From Sorangium cellulosum (GTDB lineage Bacteria; Myxococcota_A; Polyangia; Polyangiales; Polyangiaceae): a DNA stretch of 64,000 nucleotides. Positions 32,240 to 41,732 of the stretch are shown here, in pieces. A model generated the notes under the pieces. That model did not search any database. It was not told the origin of the DNA and was given only the letters and a program-made list of their open reading frames with translations. A program made the translations under genes and the position numbers. The stretch is from contig DYPH01000004.1 in NCBI GenBank assembly GCA_020720045.1, forward strand, positions 1 through 64,000, in the 5' to 3' direction. Every line of letters begins with the position of its first letter. Position 1 is the stretch's first letter.

Positions 32240-34396
32240 ATGAACCCCCTCGGTCGCTCCCGCGTCGTCTATCCCCTCGTTCTCGCACTCGTTTCTTCCG
32301 CGTATGCTTGCGGCGGTGGCGAGGCAAAGCCGGTCGCTTCTGTGCCTCCGCCGAGCGCCACCCCTTCCGCGACGGTCGTCGCGCCGCCGGCAGTCCCAAA
32401 AGGGCCGCTCGCTGGGAAAATGCTCGGCCTTGACGCTGACGACGAGGCGGCTCTCGATCGTGCGACGAGCCCTTGCGACGACTTCTACCAATTCGCCTGC
32501 GGCGGCTGGCTCGCGAAGACGAGCATTCCCGATGACGAGAGCACCTGGATGCGGAGCTTCTCGACGATCCGCCTGAAGAACGAACTCCTCCTCAAGGAGG
32601 TCCTTGAGAACGCCGCCGCCGTCGCGAAAGACCCGAAAAAGGCCGGGAAAGACAAGGCGGACGCCGACACGCTCCGGCTTGGAAATTTCTATGCATCCTG
32701 CATGGATGAAGCGACCCTCGACAAGCTCGATGGCAAGCCGCTCGCCGCCGACCTCGCTGCCGTTGCGAAGGCGAAGACGGCGAACGATGTCGCCAAGATC
32801 GTCGGCAGCTTCCACGCGCGCGGGTTCGCCCCCTTCTTCGGCATCGGCTCGATGCAAGACTTGGGTGACGCGACGAAGGTCGTCGCCGGCGTCGACCAGT
32901 CGGGCCTCGGGCTTCCCGATCGCGATTATTACCTGAAGGCTGACGGGAAGTTCCCCCATCTTCGTGACGCCTACACCGCCTACCTTACGTCGCTCTTTAA
33001 GCTCGCTGGCGAGAAGGACGCGGCCGGTCTCGCAGCGCAAGTTCTCGCGTTTGAGACGAAGCTCGCGACCGCCCAGATGACCAAAGAAGATCGTCGCGAG
33101 CCGAAGAAGCTCAATCATCCGATGACCGCCGACGCATTGGCAAAGCAGGTCCCCGATTTTGCGTGGAAGACCTACTTCTCGGCGCTCGGTTCGGCACCGG
33201 CGAACTTGAACGTCGCTCAGCCCGATTATGTGGCGACCGTCGCCAAGCTCGTCGCGAAGGAGGAGAAGCCGGAAGTTCTCCGTGCCTATCTCGCTTCGGT
33301 TCTGCTTCGTGGATCGGCCGCAGCCCTTGGAAAATCGTGGACCGACGCCCAGTTCGCCTTCGCGAAGGAGCTCCGCGGTCAGAAGTCCCAGCCGCCGCGG
33401 TGGAAGCGCTGCGTCCGTGCCACCGATGGTGCCGTCGGCGAAGCGCTCGGCAAGGCCTTCGTGCAGAAGACGCTTGGCGACCAGGGCAAGACGACGACGC
33501 GCGACATGGTTGTCGCCATTGAAAAAGCGATGGGCGAGCGTTTGAATAGCCTCGTCTGGATGGACGATGCGACGAAAACCAACGCCCGCCAGAAGCTCGC
33601 GAAGGTTGCGAATAAGATCGCGGCGCCCGATAAATATCGCGACTACAGCGCCCTGAGCTTCAAACCGGGGAGCTACTACACCAACGCGATCGCTTCCGAC
33701 GCCTTCGAGGTGAAGCGTCAATTGGCGAAGGTCGGCAAGCCGGTCGACCGCGGCGAGTGGTACATGACGCCCCCCTCGGTCAACGCCTACTACGACCCGT
33801 CCATGAACGAGATGGTCTTCCCGGCCGGGATTCTCCAGCCCCCCTTCTTCAGCGCCTCCGCGCCGCGGGCGAAGAATCTCGGGAGCATCGGCATGGTCAT
33901 GGGGCACGAGCTGACCCACGGCTTTGACGATGAGGGGCGCCAATTTGACGGCGACGGCAACCTCCGCGACTTCTGGACGCCGAAGGCGGGCGAGGAATTT
34001 GTTCAGCGCGCCGCCTGCGTCGAGAAGCAATTCAGCGACTTCCAAGTCAACGGTGACCACGTCAACGGCAAGCTGACCCTCGGCGAGAACATCGCCGACC
34101 TCGGCGGTATCGCACTCGCCTACGCGGCGCTCACGATGGAAAACCCGAAGGCGGCCGTCGCCACGGGCGACCAGGCGACCGACGCCCAGCGCTTCTTCCT
34201 CGGCTTCGCCCAGGGGTGGTGCGGCAAGTACACCGACGAGGCGATGAAGACGCTCGTCACGACGAACCCCCATTCACCGCCGAAATTCCGCGTGAATGGG
34301 CCGCTTGTGAACACGCCCGTCTTCGCCCAGGCCTTTGGCTGCACGGCGGGGCAGCCGATGGCACGCACGGAAAAGAACCGCTGCCAGATCTGGTGA
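32240..34396 (+). CDS. M13 family metallopeptidase (neprilysin/PepO-like) lipoprotein
   Basis: 718 aa from ATG 32240. Signal sequence to the Cys in SSAYAC, short linker, then the M13 start PCDDFYQFACGGWL. Zinc site HELTH (556-560) with the third ligand in ENIADLGG (Glu616), preceded by the substrate-binding NAYYDP, and a CQIW terminus close to the conserved CxxW. M13 enzymes cleave short peptides on the amino side of hydrophobic residues; here outside the cytoplasm. Full family length. An intrinsic terminator follows. Confidence 0.95.
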   Translation: MNPLGRSRVVYPLVLALVSSAYACGGGEAKPVASVPPPSATPSATVVAPPAVPKGPLAGKMLGLDADDEAALDRATSPCDDFYQFACGGWLAKTSIPDDESTWMRSFSTIRLKNELLLKEVLENAAAVAKDPKKAGKDKADADTLRLGNFYASCMDEATLDKLDGKPLAADLAAVAKAKTANDVAKIVGSFHARGFAPFFGIGSMQDLGDATKVVAGVDQSGLGLPDRDYYLKADGKFPHLRDAYTAYLTSLFKLAGEKDAAGLAAQVLAFETKLATAQMTKEDRREPKKLNHPMTADALAKQVPDFAWKTYFSALGSAPANLNVAQPDYVATVAKLVAKEEKPEVLRAYLASVLLRGSAAALGKSWTDAQFAFAKELRGQKSQPPRWKRCVRATDGAVGEALGKAFVQKTLGDQGKTTTRDMVVAIEKAMGERLNSLVWMDDATKTNARQKLAKVANKIAAPDKYRDYSALSFKPGSYYTNAIASDAFEVKRQLAKVGKPVDRGEWYMTPPSVNAYYDPSMNEMVFPAGILQPPFFSASAPRAKNLGSIGMVMGHELTHGFDDEGRQFDGDGNLRDFWTPKAGEEFVQRAACVEKQFSDFQVNGDHVNGKLTLGENIADLGGIALAYAALTMENPKAAVATGDQATDAQRFFLGFAQGWCGKYTDEAMKTLVTTNPHSPPKFRVNGPLVNTPVFAQAFGCTAGQPMARTEKNRCQIW

Positions 34397-34438
34397 GCCA
34401 CGTCTCTGCTCTGGAGACAAACGCACTTTCGTGAACGG

Positions 34439-34477
34439 AAAAAGCGTCGCATTCTCGAAAGAGTGCGACGCCTTTTC
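34439..34477 (+). terminator. Intrinsic terminator after the M13 peptidase gene
   Basis: GCGTCGCATTCT (34444-34455) pairs with AGAGTGCGACGC (34460-34471) with one G-T wobble and a CGAA loop, flanked by an A-run and TTTT. It may also serve the convergent minus-strand gene ending at 34506. Confidence 0.85.
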
Positions 34478-34505
34478 TGTTTGAAGCTCGCGCTTCATAT
34501 GCCAC

Positions 34506-35558
34506 TCAGGGGCAGTTGTAGGTCGCGTAGGAGACCCCTTGCTCGCTCCGAACGGCGGCGACCAGACCCCCGCTTTCGCGGACGGCGAAGTCCCGGAAGC
34601 TCTCCCACGGGGGATTTTCCACGGCGAGCGTGAACGAGCCGCGAACGTTCCCCGCGACGTCGAGGCAGACGGCCCAGTTCGTGTAATCTGCAGGCGTTGA
34701 CCCGGCAAGGAGCACGACCCAGAGCGTCCCGTTCTTCTCGCTGTCGACGAAGCCGACCGCGGAAAGTTCAGCAGGGAAGCGGAGTTCCCGCGTCCAGAGG
34801 TGGATCCCTTTGCGGTCGGCGAGGTTCACCCAGGCGCGCCCGTCGTCTTCGTTGGTGATGCCGGCGGAGAGGAGCCCTTTGCCGTCGCGGGTCGGAATAC
34901 CTGCGATTTCGGTCCGCTCTTTCGCCGCGCTCCCGTCCGTGCTTCCGAGGCGCAAGAGAGGACCGCCACCGTTCCGCTCGACGTAGACGTCGCTCCCGTC
35001 GACAAAGACCCGGGACACGTCCCTAGCGTCGTCGATACCTGTACCCTGCAGGGGAAATCTTCCGCGGACGTGGCCGTCGGGACCGAGCACGGAAACCTCT
35101 TTGTTTTCTTTCGCGTCGAGAACAGCGAGGGAGCCATCTTCGCCGCGGGCGATGTCTTGGGCGGTCCGGCCGGGGAGCGGGATCGCCTTGCCGCCGATCG
35201 TCAGGAGCCTGGATTTTTCCTGGTCGAGGACGAGGAGATCGTCGCCGGCGACCACAAAGGAGCCGGGGGCGATCGGGGCGCCATTCGCCGCTTTCCCGCG
35301 ACCGAGCGCGTCCTCGCCGGTGCCAAAGGGGACGACCTTCAATGCCGCTTCTTTCGCGGTTGCCGAAGGGGTTGCCGTTGCAACCACCGTGAGCGGCGCC
35401 GACGGCGGAGCGGCCGCCTTTGCTTCCCGCGGCGCCGATGCGCTCGCGCTCGCGGGCAGTTCGGCGGCCGGTCGCGCCCCGAAGTGCGTGAGCGCCACGT
35501 AACCGCCCGCGGCCGCGAGGGCGAGAATACCGCCGAAGAGAATCGCTCCGCGTTTCAT
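34506..35558 (-). CDS. Secreted beta-propeller-like protein of unknown function
   Basis: 350 aa from ATG 35558. N-terminal hydrophobic helix (GAILFGGILALAAAGGYVAL) followed by an Ala/Ser/Pro linker. The rest repeats short strands with a recurring D-x-x-L-x-V-L-D pattern (GDDLLVLDQEKSRLLTIGGKAIPL, DGSLAVLDAKENKEVSVLGPDGHVRG), as in NHL/six-bladed propellers. No catalytic motif is recognised. Probably periplasmic, anchored by its helix. It could be a binding or scaffold protein. Confidence 0.65.
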   Translation of the reverse strand: MKRGAILFGGILALAAAGGYVALTHFGARPAAELPASASASAPREAKAAAPPSAPLTVVATATPSATAKEAALKVVPFGTGEDALGRGKAANGAPIAPGSFVVAGDDLLVLDQEKSRLLTIGGKAIPLPGRTAQDIARGEDGSLAVLDAKENKEVSVLGPDGHVRGRFPLQGTGIDDARDVSRVFVDGSDVYVERNGGGPLLRLGSTDGSAAKERTEIAGIPTRDGKGLLSAGITNEDDGRAWVNLADRKGIHLWTRELRFPAELSAVGFVDSEKNGTLWVVLLAGSTPADYTNWAVCLDVAGNVRGSFTLAVENPPWESFRDFAVRESGGLVAAVRSEQGVSYATYNCP

Positions 35559-35622
35559 CGTTCCGTTTCTGCCCCCGGCGTGGAAACGCCGCAAGTCAAA
35601 CCGTGTTTATTTTGACCACAAA

Positions 35623-35656
35623 CGAGAAAACGGAGGACCGATGCCTCCGTTTCTCG
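35623..35656 (-). terminator. Probable terminator hairpin of the SH3-CHAP gene
   Basis: CGAGAAAACGGAGG (35623-35636) pairs with CCTCCGTTTCTCG (35644-35656) with one bulged A. It lies 21 bp beyond the stop of the minus-strand gene at 35677. The T-run after it is weak, so it may act as a processing or pause hairpin. Confidence 0.5.
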
Positions 35657-35676
35657 CGCCACTCAACCGCGTATCC

Positions 35677-36471
35677 TCAGAGCGTCGTCGGCATGAAGAC
35701 GTAGGGGCTGCCGCAGGTCTGCTTGATCGAACCGCAGTAGTCCGAGCAGGCGCGCTTGGACGAGTCGTCGACCGCGATCTCGATGTGGCCGTATTTGCTG
35801 TTGTATCCGCACTGGCCGCGGCGCCAGCCGATGACGCTCCCCTTGGGGATGTCGTTCGCCGAGACGCCGACCCGCTTGAAGCCGACGCGGTTCTGGTAGC
35901 TCGTGCTGCCGGCCATGTATTCGGAGATGTCGATCGCGTTGTTGCGGTACCAGCTCACGCCGTTCGGGACGACGCCGGAGCGCTCCACCGAGTTCGACAC
36001 TTCGAGGGCGCACCAGCCGCCTGACGAATAGCCGTCCCGACGAAGCGCCGTCCTCGCCAGCTGGGCGCCGCGCGAAGCGCTGTAACCACCTGGATTTCCA
36101 GAAGATCCACCGGTGCTTCCGCCGGTGCTCCCGCCGGAGACCTTCGTGAGGTAGCTCGTGTGCGCCCAGCCGTCGTAGCCGGAGAAGCGAACCGCAACCC
36201 AAGCGTTCCCGCCGCTGGCGGCGCGGACGGTAACGGTGGCCCCTTCGGGCATCACGCGGAGGACGCTGCCGTTCGTCGATGCGCTGTTGCGGAGGTTCAG
36301 CGGGGAAGTCGTGCGGAGCGTGGTTCCGGCGGCGTAGGTCGGCCCCGTGGAGGCGAGTTCGTCGGCGTCCGACGTGACGATGTCCGAGGCGCTGTCTGAC
36401 GGGTTCGAGCAGCCGACGAGGGTGGTGAGGGTGGCGGTTGCGGCGAGGAGGAGGGCGGTGGCGAAGCGCAT
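35677..36471 (-). CDS. SH3b plus CHAP-like amidase lipoprotein
   Basis: 264 aa. Lipobox LVGC gives Cys21. Residues about 48-110 are a bacterial SH3 domain (LNLRNSASTNGSVLRVMPEG, WVAVRFSGYDGWAHTSYL), then a Gly/Ser linker, then a CHAP/NlpC-like domain with Cys154 in GGWCALEV and His229 in YGHIEIAVDD. Three further cysteines (242, 246, 253) may form disulfides. Such proteins bind peptidoglycan through SH3b and cut its peptide or amide bonds. Lipid anchoring suggests cell-wall remodelling of self, or an outward-facing lytic role against neighbours. Confidence 0.85.
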   Translation of the reverse strand: MRFATALLLAATATLTTLVGCSNPSDSASDIVTSDADELASTGPTYAAGTTLRTTSPLNLRNSASTNGSVLRVMPEGATVTVRAASGGNAWVAVRFSGYDGWAHTSYLTKVSGGSTGGSTGGSSGNPGGYSASRGAQLARTALRRDGYSSGGWCALEVSNSVERSGVVPNGVSWYRNNAIDISEYMAGSTSYQNRVGFKRVGVSANDIPKGSVIGWRRGQCGYNSKYGHIEIAVDDSSKRACSDYCGSIKQTCGSPYVFMPTTL

Positions 36472-36546
36472 GTCTCCTTCGCTACACGGCCCGGTCCCTT
36501 GGATCGCGCGCGGCCCATCGTTGGTTCCTGCGCGCCCCGGATCGCG

Positions 36547-37281
36547 TCAGCCCCGGTTCATGATCGCGTCGGCGACGGCGTCGGGATGGGAGATTGGCAG
36601 GAGGTGGCCGGCTCCGGGGAGGACGGTGACCGTCGCGTTTCGCAGGCGCCCGAGAGCGCGCGCAACCGCCTTTGGTGGCTCCCGCGTCGTCGCGCCGACG
36701 ACCACGTGAATTGGCGCTTTGAAATCGAGCAAGTCGGCGGTCGCGCGGTCGTGATTACGGGTCGCTACGAGTTCCTGCCGCATGCGAGGAACAAGCGAAA
36801 TTGCTGATTTTTTTGCCGAAGGCGTCATCGAGTTCCACGCGTTTGGCCCGCTCCACCGATGGATAAAGCCGGCGATCGCCGCTTCGTCGTTGGGCGCCCG
36901 GAGGACCGCTTCGTAGGTCTCGTTCATGTCGGCGAAGCCGGCCGGCTCGTCGTTCTCGAAGAGGAGTCGCGAAGCGACCGGGTCGAGCAACGTGACCATT
37001 GCGACCTGTTTCGTGCTCCGAGCAACGTGCAGGGAAAAGAGGCCACCGAGCGAATGACCGACGATCTGGAAAGATTGATCGCCGAAGGCGGCACGCGCGC
37101 CAGCAAGGAGGTGATCGACCTCCGCCTGCAGCGAATATGCTGAATCCTGCACCGGCGTGCCGTCATAACCGAGACGATCAAATGCAGCAGTTTCAAGCCC
37201 TCGAGCAAGAAGGCGCCGATTCAATCCACGAAAAGTGATCGCTCCGAGCGCTGTGCCGTGGACGAGAAGGGCCGGGAGCAT
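36547..37281 (-). CDS. Alpha/beta hydrolase
   Basis: 244 aa without signal peptide. It has the fold start PALLVHGT, nucleophile elbow GHSLGG with Ser77, and the late His in GAGHLLPISHPDAV. The most likely acid is in the IHVVVGATTRE strand region, which is not typical. It starts 3 bp after the M15 gene stop, so the two are co-transcribed. Substrate not predictable. Confidence 0.85.
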   Translation of the reverse strand: MLPALLVHGTALGAITFRGLNRRLLARGLETAAFDRLGYDGTPVQDSAYSLQAEVDHLLAGARAAFGDQSFQIVGHSLGGLFSLHVARSTKQVAMVTLLDPVASRLLFENDEPAGFADMNETYEAVLRAPNDEAAIAGFIHRWSGPNAWNSMTPSAKKSAISLVPRMRQELVATRNHDRATADLLDFKAPIHVVVGATTREPPKAVARALGRLRNATVTVLPGAGHLLPISHPDAVADAIMNRG

Positions 37282-37283
37282 TG

Positions 37284-38009
37284 TCAGAGTTTTTCGAGAT
37301 TCAAATGAAAATGGGGCTCGGGACCGCTCCGCTCGTCGATCAGGCCGACGCCCGTTTCGGCAGCGACCGCCGCGCGGAACGCCGCCTCTTGGGTGCTGCT
37401 CATGCCCCGCGAGCGGATGTCGACGGCGCCGCGCTGGAGGTGCCGCGAGATGAAGACGCCGCGGGCGACCTGCGCCTCAATGATCGCCGTCATCGCCTTT
37501 TCGATCTTGGCGCGCGAGAGCTTCTCTTCGCGCCCCTCGTCGTAAGCTTTGCGGATCTCGGTGAGAGCGGCGCCGTTTTCGTAGACGGCTCCGCCATCGC
37601 CTTTGTGGTTGAATTTCCCGTACATAAGCTGCGCTTGGCGCAGGGGGGAGCGCGTTCCGCCGGTCGCCACGAGCTTCTGGTGCGTGGCCGTTTGGTACGC
37701 CTCCGCGATGTGCACGAGCGCCTCCGTGCGCGACTCGTTCAGCTTGAGTTCGCGCGCCCTCACGATGAGATACTTGCTCTTTACACGCTTCGCGCCATCG
37801 TCTTCGGCGTCCTTCTTCGCGTGCTTTTTGTCGGCTTTCTCGGCCTTGTCAGCCTTCTTCGCCGGCTTCTCCTCGTCCTCAGAACCTTCGGCCTTCTCGG
37901 CTTTTTCCGTCTTCGCGGCCGCTTTCGGCTTCGCGATGGCAGCCCCTTCCAGGCTCCATGCAAGGGAGATGGCGAACGGCAGGGCACGGAGGAGAGGGCG
38001 GAGCGTCAT
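37284..38009 (-). CDS. Secreted M15-type peptidase-like protein
   Basis: 241 aa from ATG 38009. Signal peptide (RALPFAISLAWSLEGAAIA) followed by about 50 residues of Lys/Ala/Glu/Asp-rich linker. The C-terminal domain carries the M15/VanY signature SRHLQRGAVDI (Ser188, His190, Asp197) and the final PEPHFHL (His233/235), i.e. the zinc ligands His-Asp-His of D,D-carboxypeptidases. It probably trims peptidoglycan peptides. The highly charged linker may bind cell-wall polymers. Encoded in the minus-strand run after nrdAB with a 46-bp gap. Confidence 0.8.
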   Translation of the reverse strand: MTLRPLLRALPFAISLAWSLEGAAIAKPKAAAKTEKAEKAEGSEDEEKPAKKADKAEKADKKHAKKDAEDDGAKRVKSKYLIVRARELKLNESRTEALVHIAEAYQTATHQKLVATGGTRSPLRQAQLMYGKFNHKGDGGAVYENGAALTEIRKAYDEGREEKLSRAKIEKAMTAIIEAQVARGVFISRHLQRGAVDIRSRGMSSTQEAAFRAAVAAETGVGLIDERSGPEPHFHLNLEKL

Positions 38010-38055
38010 AGGGGCGTCCGCCAGTTGCCACGCCCCCTGCGCCGCGTCAAATCCT

Positions 38056-39117
38056 TCAGAAGGAGGCGTCGAGGACGACGTCGCCGGAAACACCGACCTG
38101 GTAGGCGGAGACGCGGCGCTCGAAGAAGTTGGCGAGCTCCTGGACGTCTTGGAGATCGAGGAAGGCAAACGGGTTTTTCGTTCCGAAATGCTTCGGCATT
38201 CCAAGAGCTTGCAGGCGCAAGTCGGCGACGTGGCCGAGGTAGTCGCGCATGTCGGCGAGGCCGAGCCCGATCACCCGCGACGAATCACCCGGCGTCGTCG
38301 CCCCGAGGAGATCCTCGGCAAATTGGAGTTCGCAGGCGACCGCCTCTTCGAGCATCGTTACGATTTCCGCCTGGAGCTCGGCGTCGAAGAGGTCCGGTTC
38401 TTCGCGGCGTACCGTCTCAACGACGGTGAACGCAAACGCCATGTGGGCGCTTTCGTCGCGAAACACCCAGTTTGTTCCGGCGGCGAGACCGTGGAAGAGG
38501 CCGCGGGACCGCAAGAAGTAGACGTAGGCGAAGGCGGCGAAGAAGAAGAGTCCCTCGACGCACGCCGCAAAACAAATGAGGTTCTTCAGGAACATGCGGC
38601 GGTGCTCGCGTGTCTCCAAACGCTCAATTCCTTCGATCTGCGCCATCCAGCGGAAGCAGAACTCGGCCTTCTGGCGGATCGACGGGATGTGCTCAATCGC
38701 GTCAAAGGCCGCCGCCCGCTGCTCGGGATCGGGGATGTAAGCGTCGAGCAGGGTAAGGTAAAACTGGACGTGGAGCGCCTCTTCATAGAGCTGGCGCGAC
38801 AGGTACATCCGCGCCTCGGGGGCATTGATGTGCTTGTAAAGATGGAGAACAAGATTGTTCGAGACGATCGAGTCGCCGGTCGCGAAGAAGGCGACGAGGC
38901 GCTCGATTAGGTGGCGCGTCGCCGGGTCAGTCTTCGAGCGAAGATCCATGACGTCGGTCGAAAAGTCGATTTCATCGACGGTCCACGTATTCCGAATCGC
39001 CGCTTTGTAGCGATCGAAGAAATCCGGATAGGCCATCGGCCGAAGCGTGAGGCAGAGCCCCGGGTCGAGCAAATGAGCGGGCCGTGCGGAGCCCGATAGA
39101 AACAGTTCTGCACTCAT
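38056..39117 (-). CDS. nrdB: Class I ribonucleotide reductase small subunit
   Basis: 353 aa from ATG 39117, overlapping the nrdA stop (ATGA). Iron and radical residues are intact: Asp82 (TGDSIV), Glu113 and His116 with the radical tyrosine Tyr120 (EALHVQFY), and the second Glu-x-x-His in FRDESAHMAF. The protein assembles the diferric-tyrosyl cofactor that starts radical transfer to NrdA. The presence of Tyr120 argues against a class Ic (Phe) enzyme. Confidence 0.95.
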   Translation of the reverse strand: MSAELFLSGSARPAHLLDPGLCLTLRPMAYPDFFDRYKAAIRNTWTVDEIDFSTDVMDLRSKTDPATRHLIERLVAFFATGDSIVSNNLVLHLYKHINAPEARMYLSRQLYEEALHVQFYLTLLDAYIPDPEQRAAAFDAIEHIPSIRQKAEFCFRWMAQIEGIERLETREHRRMFLKNLICFAACVEGLFFFAAFAYVYFLRSRGLFHGLAAGTNWVFRDESAHMAFAFTVVETVRREEPDLFDAELQAEIVTMLEEAVACELQFAEDLLGATTPGDSSRVIGLGLADMRDYLGHVADLRLQALGMPKHFGTKNPFAFLDLQDVQELANFFERRVSAYQVGVSGDVVLDASF

Positions 39118-41594
39118 TGACACGCCTCGCAGGATTCGGGGTTTTCGAGGGAGCACGCGATGACCTCGGCGCTCTTGAAGGTCTTCACTTCCGGCGTAGG
39201 GCTCTCGTGGACCGTCGTCTTCGCGATGCGTGTCGCCGGTCGCGAACGGAGGTAGTAGGTCGTCTTGAGCTTCTTCTTCCAGGCGTAGAAATACATGGAA
39301 GAGAGGGCGCCAATGTTCGGTGTCTCCATGAAGAGATTCAGCGACTGTGACTGATCAATGAAGGCGCCGCGATCGGCCGCCATGTCGATCAGCGACCGCA
39401 TCGGGATCTCCCAGACGGTGCGGAAAACCTGACGCAAATCGGCAGGGATCTCCTCGATCGCCTGCACGGAGCCTTCCGCGAGCTTGATCTTGTTGCGCAT
39501 GTCGTCGGTCCAGAGGCCACGCTCCTTCAATGCGCCAACCAGGTAACGATTGACCTGCAAGAAGTCCCCGGAGAGCGTCTCTCGTTTGAAGAGGTTCGAG
39601 AGCTGGGGCTCGATGCACTCATAGGCGCCGGCGATCGATGCGATCGTCGCCGTCGGGGCGATTGCCACGAGGAGTGAGTTGCGGAGCCCGGAGGTCTTGA
39701 TGCGCTCGCGGAGGGCGTCCCAGCGGGCGGTATCCTTCGGCGTGATGCCCCAGGCGTCGAACTGGAGTTCGCCGCGTGCCGCACGCGTATCCTTGAAGGT
39801 TGCGTGAGGTCCGCGTGCCACGAAGGAGGGCTGGTCGGCAGTTTCTTCTGCTTCTTCAGCGAGTTCGCAGGACGCCGAGAGCGCGTGGAAGTAGATTTCC
39901 TCGGCCACGTGGGCGGACAGCGCGCGCGCCTCTGGGGCATCGAAGGCGTAGCCGAGCTGGAAGAACAGGTCCTGGAGCCCCATCACGCCGAGCCCGATCG
40001 GGCGCCACTTGAGGTTCGACTGCTTCGCCGTCGCGATCGGGTAGAGATTCCGATCAATCACGCGATCGAGCTGGCGAACGGCGATTCGGACGGTCCGGGC
40101 GAGCGTCTCATCATCGAAGGAGAGCGTCCTATCGGCCCCCTTCTTCAAATGGCGACCGAGCTGGATGGATCCGAGGTTGCAAACGGCAGTCTCGTCAGCA
40201 TCGGTGACCTCAAGGATCTCCGTGCACAGATTCGACAAATGGACGACCCGCCCCGGGAGCGCCGTCTGGTTGCAGGCGCGGTTGGAGGCATCTTTGAAGG
40301 TGATCCAGCCATTTCCGGTCTGCGCGAGGGTGCGCATCATCCGGGCATAGAGGTCACGCGCGCGCATCTTTTTGACGGCCTTCCCAGCTTTTTCTGCGGC
40401 GACGTAGGCCGCTTCGAAGGCTTCGCCGTACAGATCGGGGAATTCGGGGACTGTCTTCGGGTCAAACAAGGACCATTCTTCGTCCGCTTCGACGCGGCGG
40501 AAGAACAGATCGCTGATCCAGTTGGCGAGATTGAGATTGTGGGTGCGTCGAGCGTCATCCCCGGTGTTCTCGCGAAGTTCGAGGAATTCCTCGATATCGG
40601 CGTGCCAGTTTTCCAGGTAGACGCAGCAGGCACCTTTGCGCTTACCGCCTTGATTGACGGCGGCGACGCTCGCGTCGAGGGTCTTCAGCCAGGGGACGAT
40701 CCCGTTCGAATGACCGTTCGTGCTTACGATCAAAGAACCACGGGAACGGACGCGGTGGAAGGCGAGGCCGATACCGCCCGAGAACTTCGAAAGAAGCGCA
40801 ACGTCGGTGTACTTCCGGTAAATATCTTCGAGCTTGTCTTCCGGCGAGTCGAGCAGGAAGCAGCTGGAGAGCTGCTCGTGCATCGTCCCCGAATTAAAGA
40901 GCGTCGGTGAGCTCGGCAGGTAGGCGAGTTCTGCAAAGAGTCCGAAGAGATCGGTCGCGTCCGCGAGGGCGCGTTCGGCGCGGACCGTGTTGGTCGGAGT
41001 CCCCAAGGAGAGCGCGCAGGCGATGCGGAGGAAGAAACGCGGCGCCGTCTCAAGGGGGATTCGCAGCGTCGGATGGCGCAGCAAATAGCGGTCGTACACG
41101 GTACGAAGACCGAAATAATCAAAGGCGATAAAGCGCTCGCCACCGAGCGCATCGACGAGGAGCGTATTGAGCGCCTCCTCATGGCGACCGACGAACGCCA
41201 CCAGATCCTTGCGAACCAGCCCCTGCTCGCAGGCAATGGTGAGCCCTTGGAGGAAGCTCGTCGCCCCTGTGCTGCGGACTTCGTCTTCCAGGGATGCGGT
41301 CAACAGGGAGGCGGCGAAGCGCCCGTAGTTCGGCTCTTCGGCAACAAATGCGGCCGCTTCGTTGACGGCGAGCGTGTCAAAGGCGGCGAGGGGAGCCCCT
41401 GAGTAAAGGCCATCGAGGGTCTTCGCTGCGACGCGACCGACATCGACGTCGGGGACCGGACGGGCCGCAAAGCGCGCGCGTTGTGCGAGGCGCTCGGTCG
41501 CCTTCGCGACATCAAAAGAGGTCGACTCGCCGCTTCCGTCACGGAGGTCGAGGGCGTTCTTCGGGTCGCGGGAATTCCAGGTCGACAGGCTCAT
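39114..41594 (-). CDS. nrdA: Class I ribonucleotide reductase large subunit
   Basis: 826 aa from ATG 41594. A short N-terminal part (LRDGSGESTSFDVAKATERL) resembles an ATP-cone, reduced compared with the classical form. Active-site residues are present: Cys245 (QLSSCFLLD) and Cys472 (AVCNLGSIQL) for the redox pair, the triad N455-x-C457-x-E459 (NLCTE), radical-path tyrosines 780-781 (TTYYL) and the C-terminal Cys822/Cys825 pair. It reduces ribonucleotides to deoxyribonucleotides for DNA synthesis. Candidate NrdR boxes lie 139-186 bp upstream. Confidence 0.97.
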   Translation of the reverse strand: MSLSTWNSRDPKNALDLRDGSGESTSFDVAKATERLAQRARFAARPVPDVDVGRVAAKTLDGLYSGAPLAAFDTLAVNEAAAFVAEEPNYGRFAASLLTASLEDEVRSTGATSFLQGLTIACEQGLVRKDLVAFVGRHEEALNTLLVDALGGERFIAFDYFGLRTVYDRYLLRHPTLRIPLETAPRFFLRIACALSLGTPTNTVRAERALADATDLFGLFAELAYLPSSPTLFNSGTMHEQLSSCFLLDSPEDKLEDIYRKYTDVALLSKFSGGIGLAFHRVRSRGSLIVSTNGHSNGIVPWLKTLDASVAAVNQGGKRKGACCVYLENWHADIEEFLELRENTGDDARRTHNLNLANWISDLFFRRVEADEEWSLFDPKTVPEFPDLYGEAFEAAYVAAEKAGKAVKKMRARDLYARMMRTLAQTGNGWITFKDASNRACNQTALPGRVVHLSNLCTEILEVTDADETAVCNLGSIQLGRHLKKGADRTLSFDDETLARTVRIAVRQLDRVIDRNLYPIATAKQSNLKWRPIGLGVMGLQDLFFQLGYAFDAPEARALSAHVAEEIYFHALSASCELAEEAEETADQPSFVARGPHATFKDTRAARGELQFDAWGITPKDTARWDALRERIKTSGLRNSLLVAIAPTATIASIAGAYECIEPQLSNLFKRETLSGDFLQVNRYLVGALKERGLWTDDMRNKIKLAEGSVQAIEEIPADLRQVFRTVWEIPMRSLIDMAADRGAFIDQSQSLNLFMETPNIGALSSMYFYAWKKKLKTTYYLRSRPATRIAKTTVHESPTPEVKTFKSAEVIACSLENPESCEACQ

Positions 41595-41704
41595 CGGTGC
41601 TCTCGTGGCGAGGGGGTGCCGGAAGCACACCGCGCGCGCCGGCTGCCACGGAGCAGCGGGCCAGGAGCGGCAGCGAAGAACGAGCAGCGCGGCGTGGGCA
41701 TCGC

Positions 41705-41718
41705 CGAACATTTGTTCC
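41705..41718. promoter_or_regulatory. LexA-like box upstream of nrdA
   Basis: CGAAC-ATTT-GTTCC keeps the GAAC-N4-GTTC core of Gram-positive-type SOS boxes. It lies about 110 bp before the nrdA start. Myxococcus LexA uses a different consensus, so this is weakly supported. Confidence 0.25.
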
Positions 41719-41732
41719 GTATCGACCGGTAC

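Noticed and set aside
32069-34273. Long minus-strand frame of 734 codons opposite the M13 peptidase gene
   Set aside because: Mirror of the high-GC coding strand; no domain, and the plus strand encodes a complete M13 enzyme with all motifs.
41595-41730. Cobalamin riboswitch ahead of nrdA
   Set aside because: No B12-box or conserved core; the enzyme is the B12-independent class I type.
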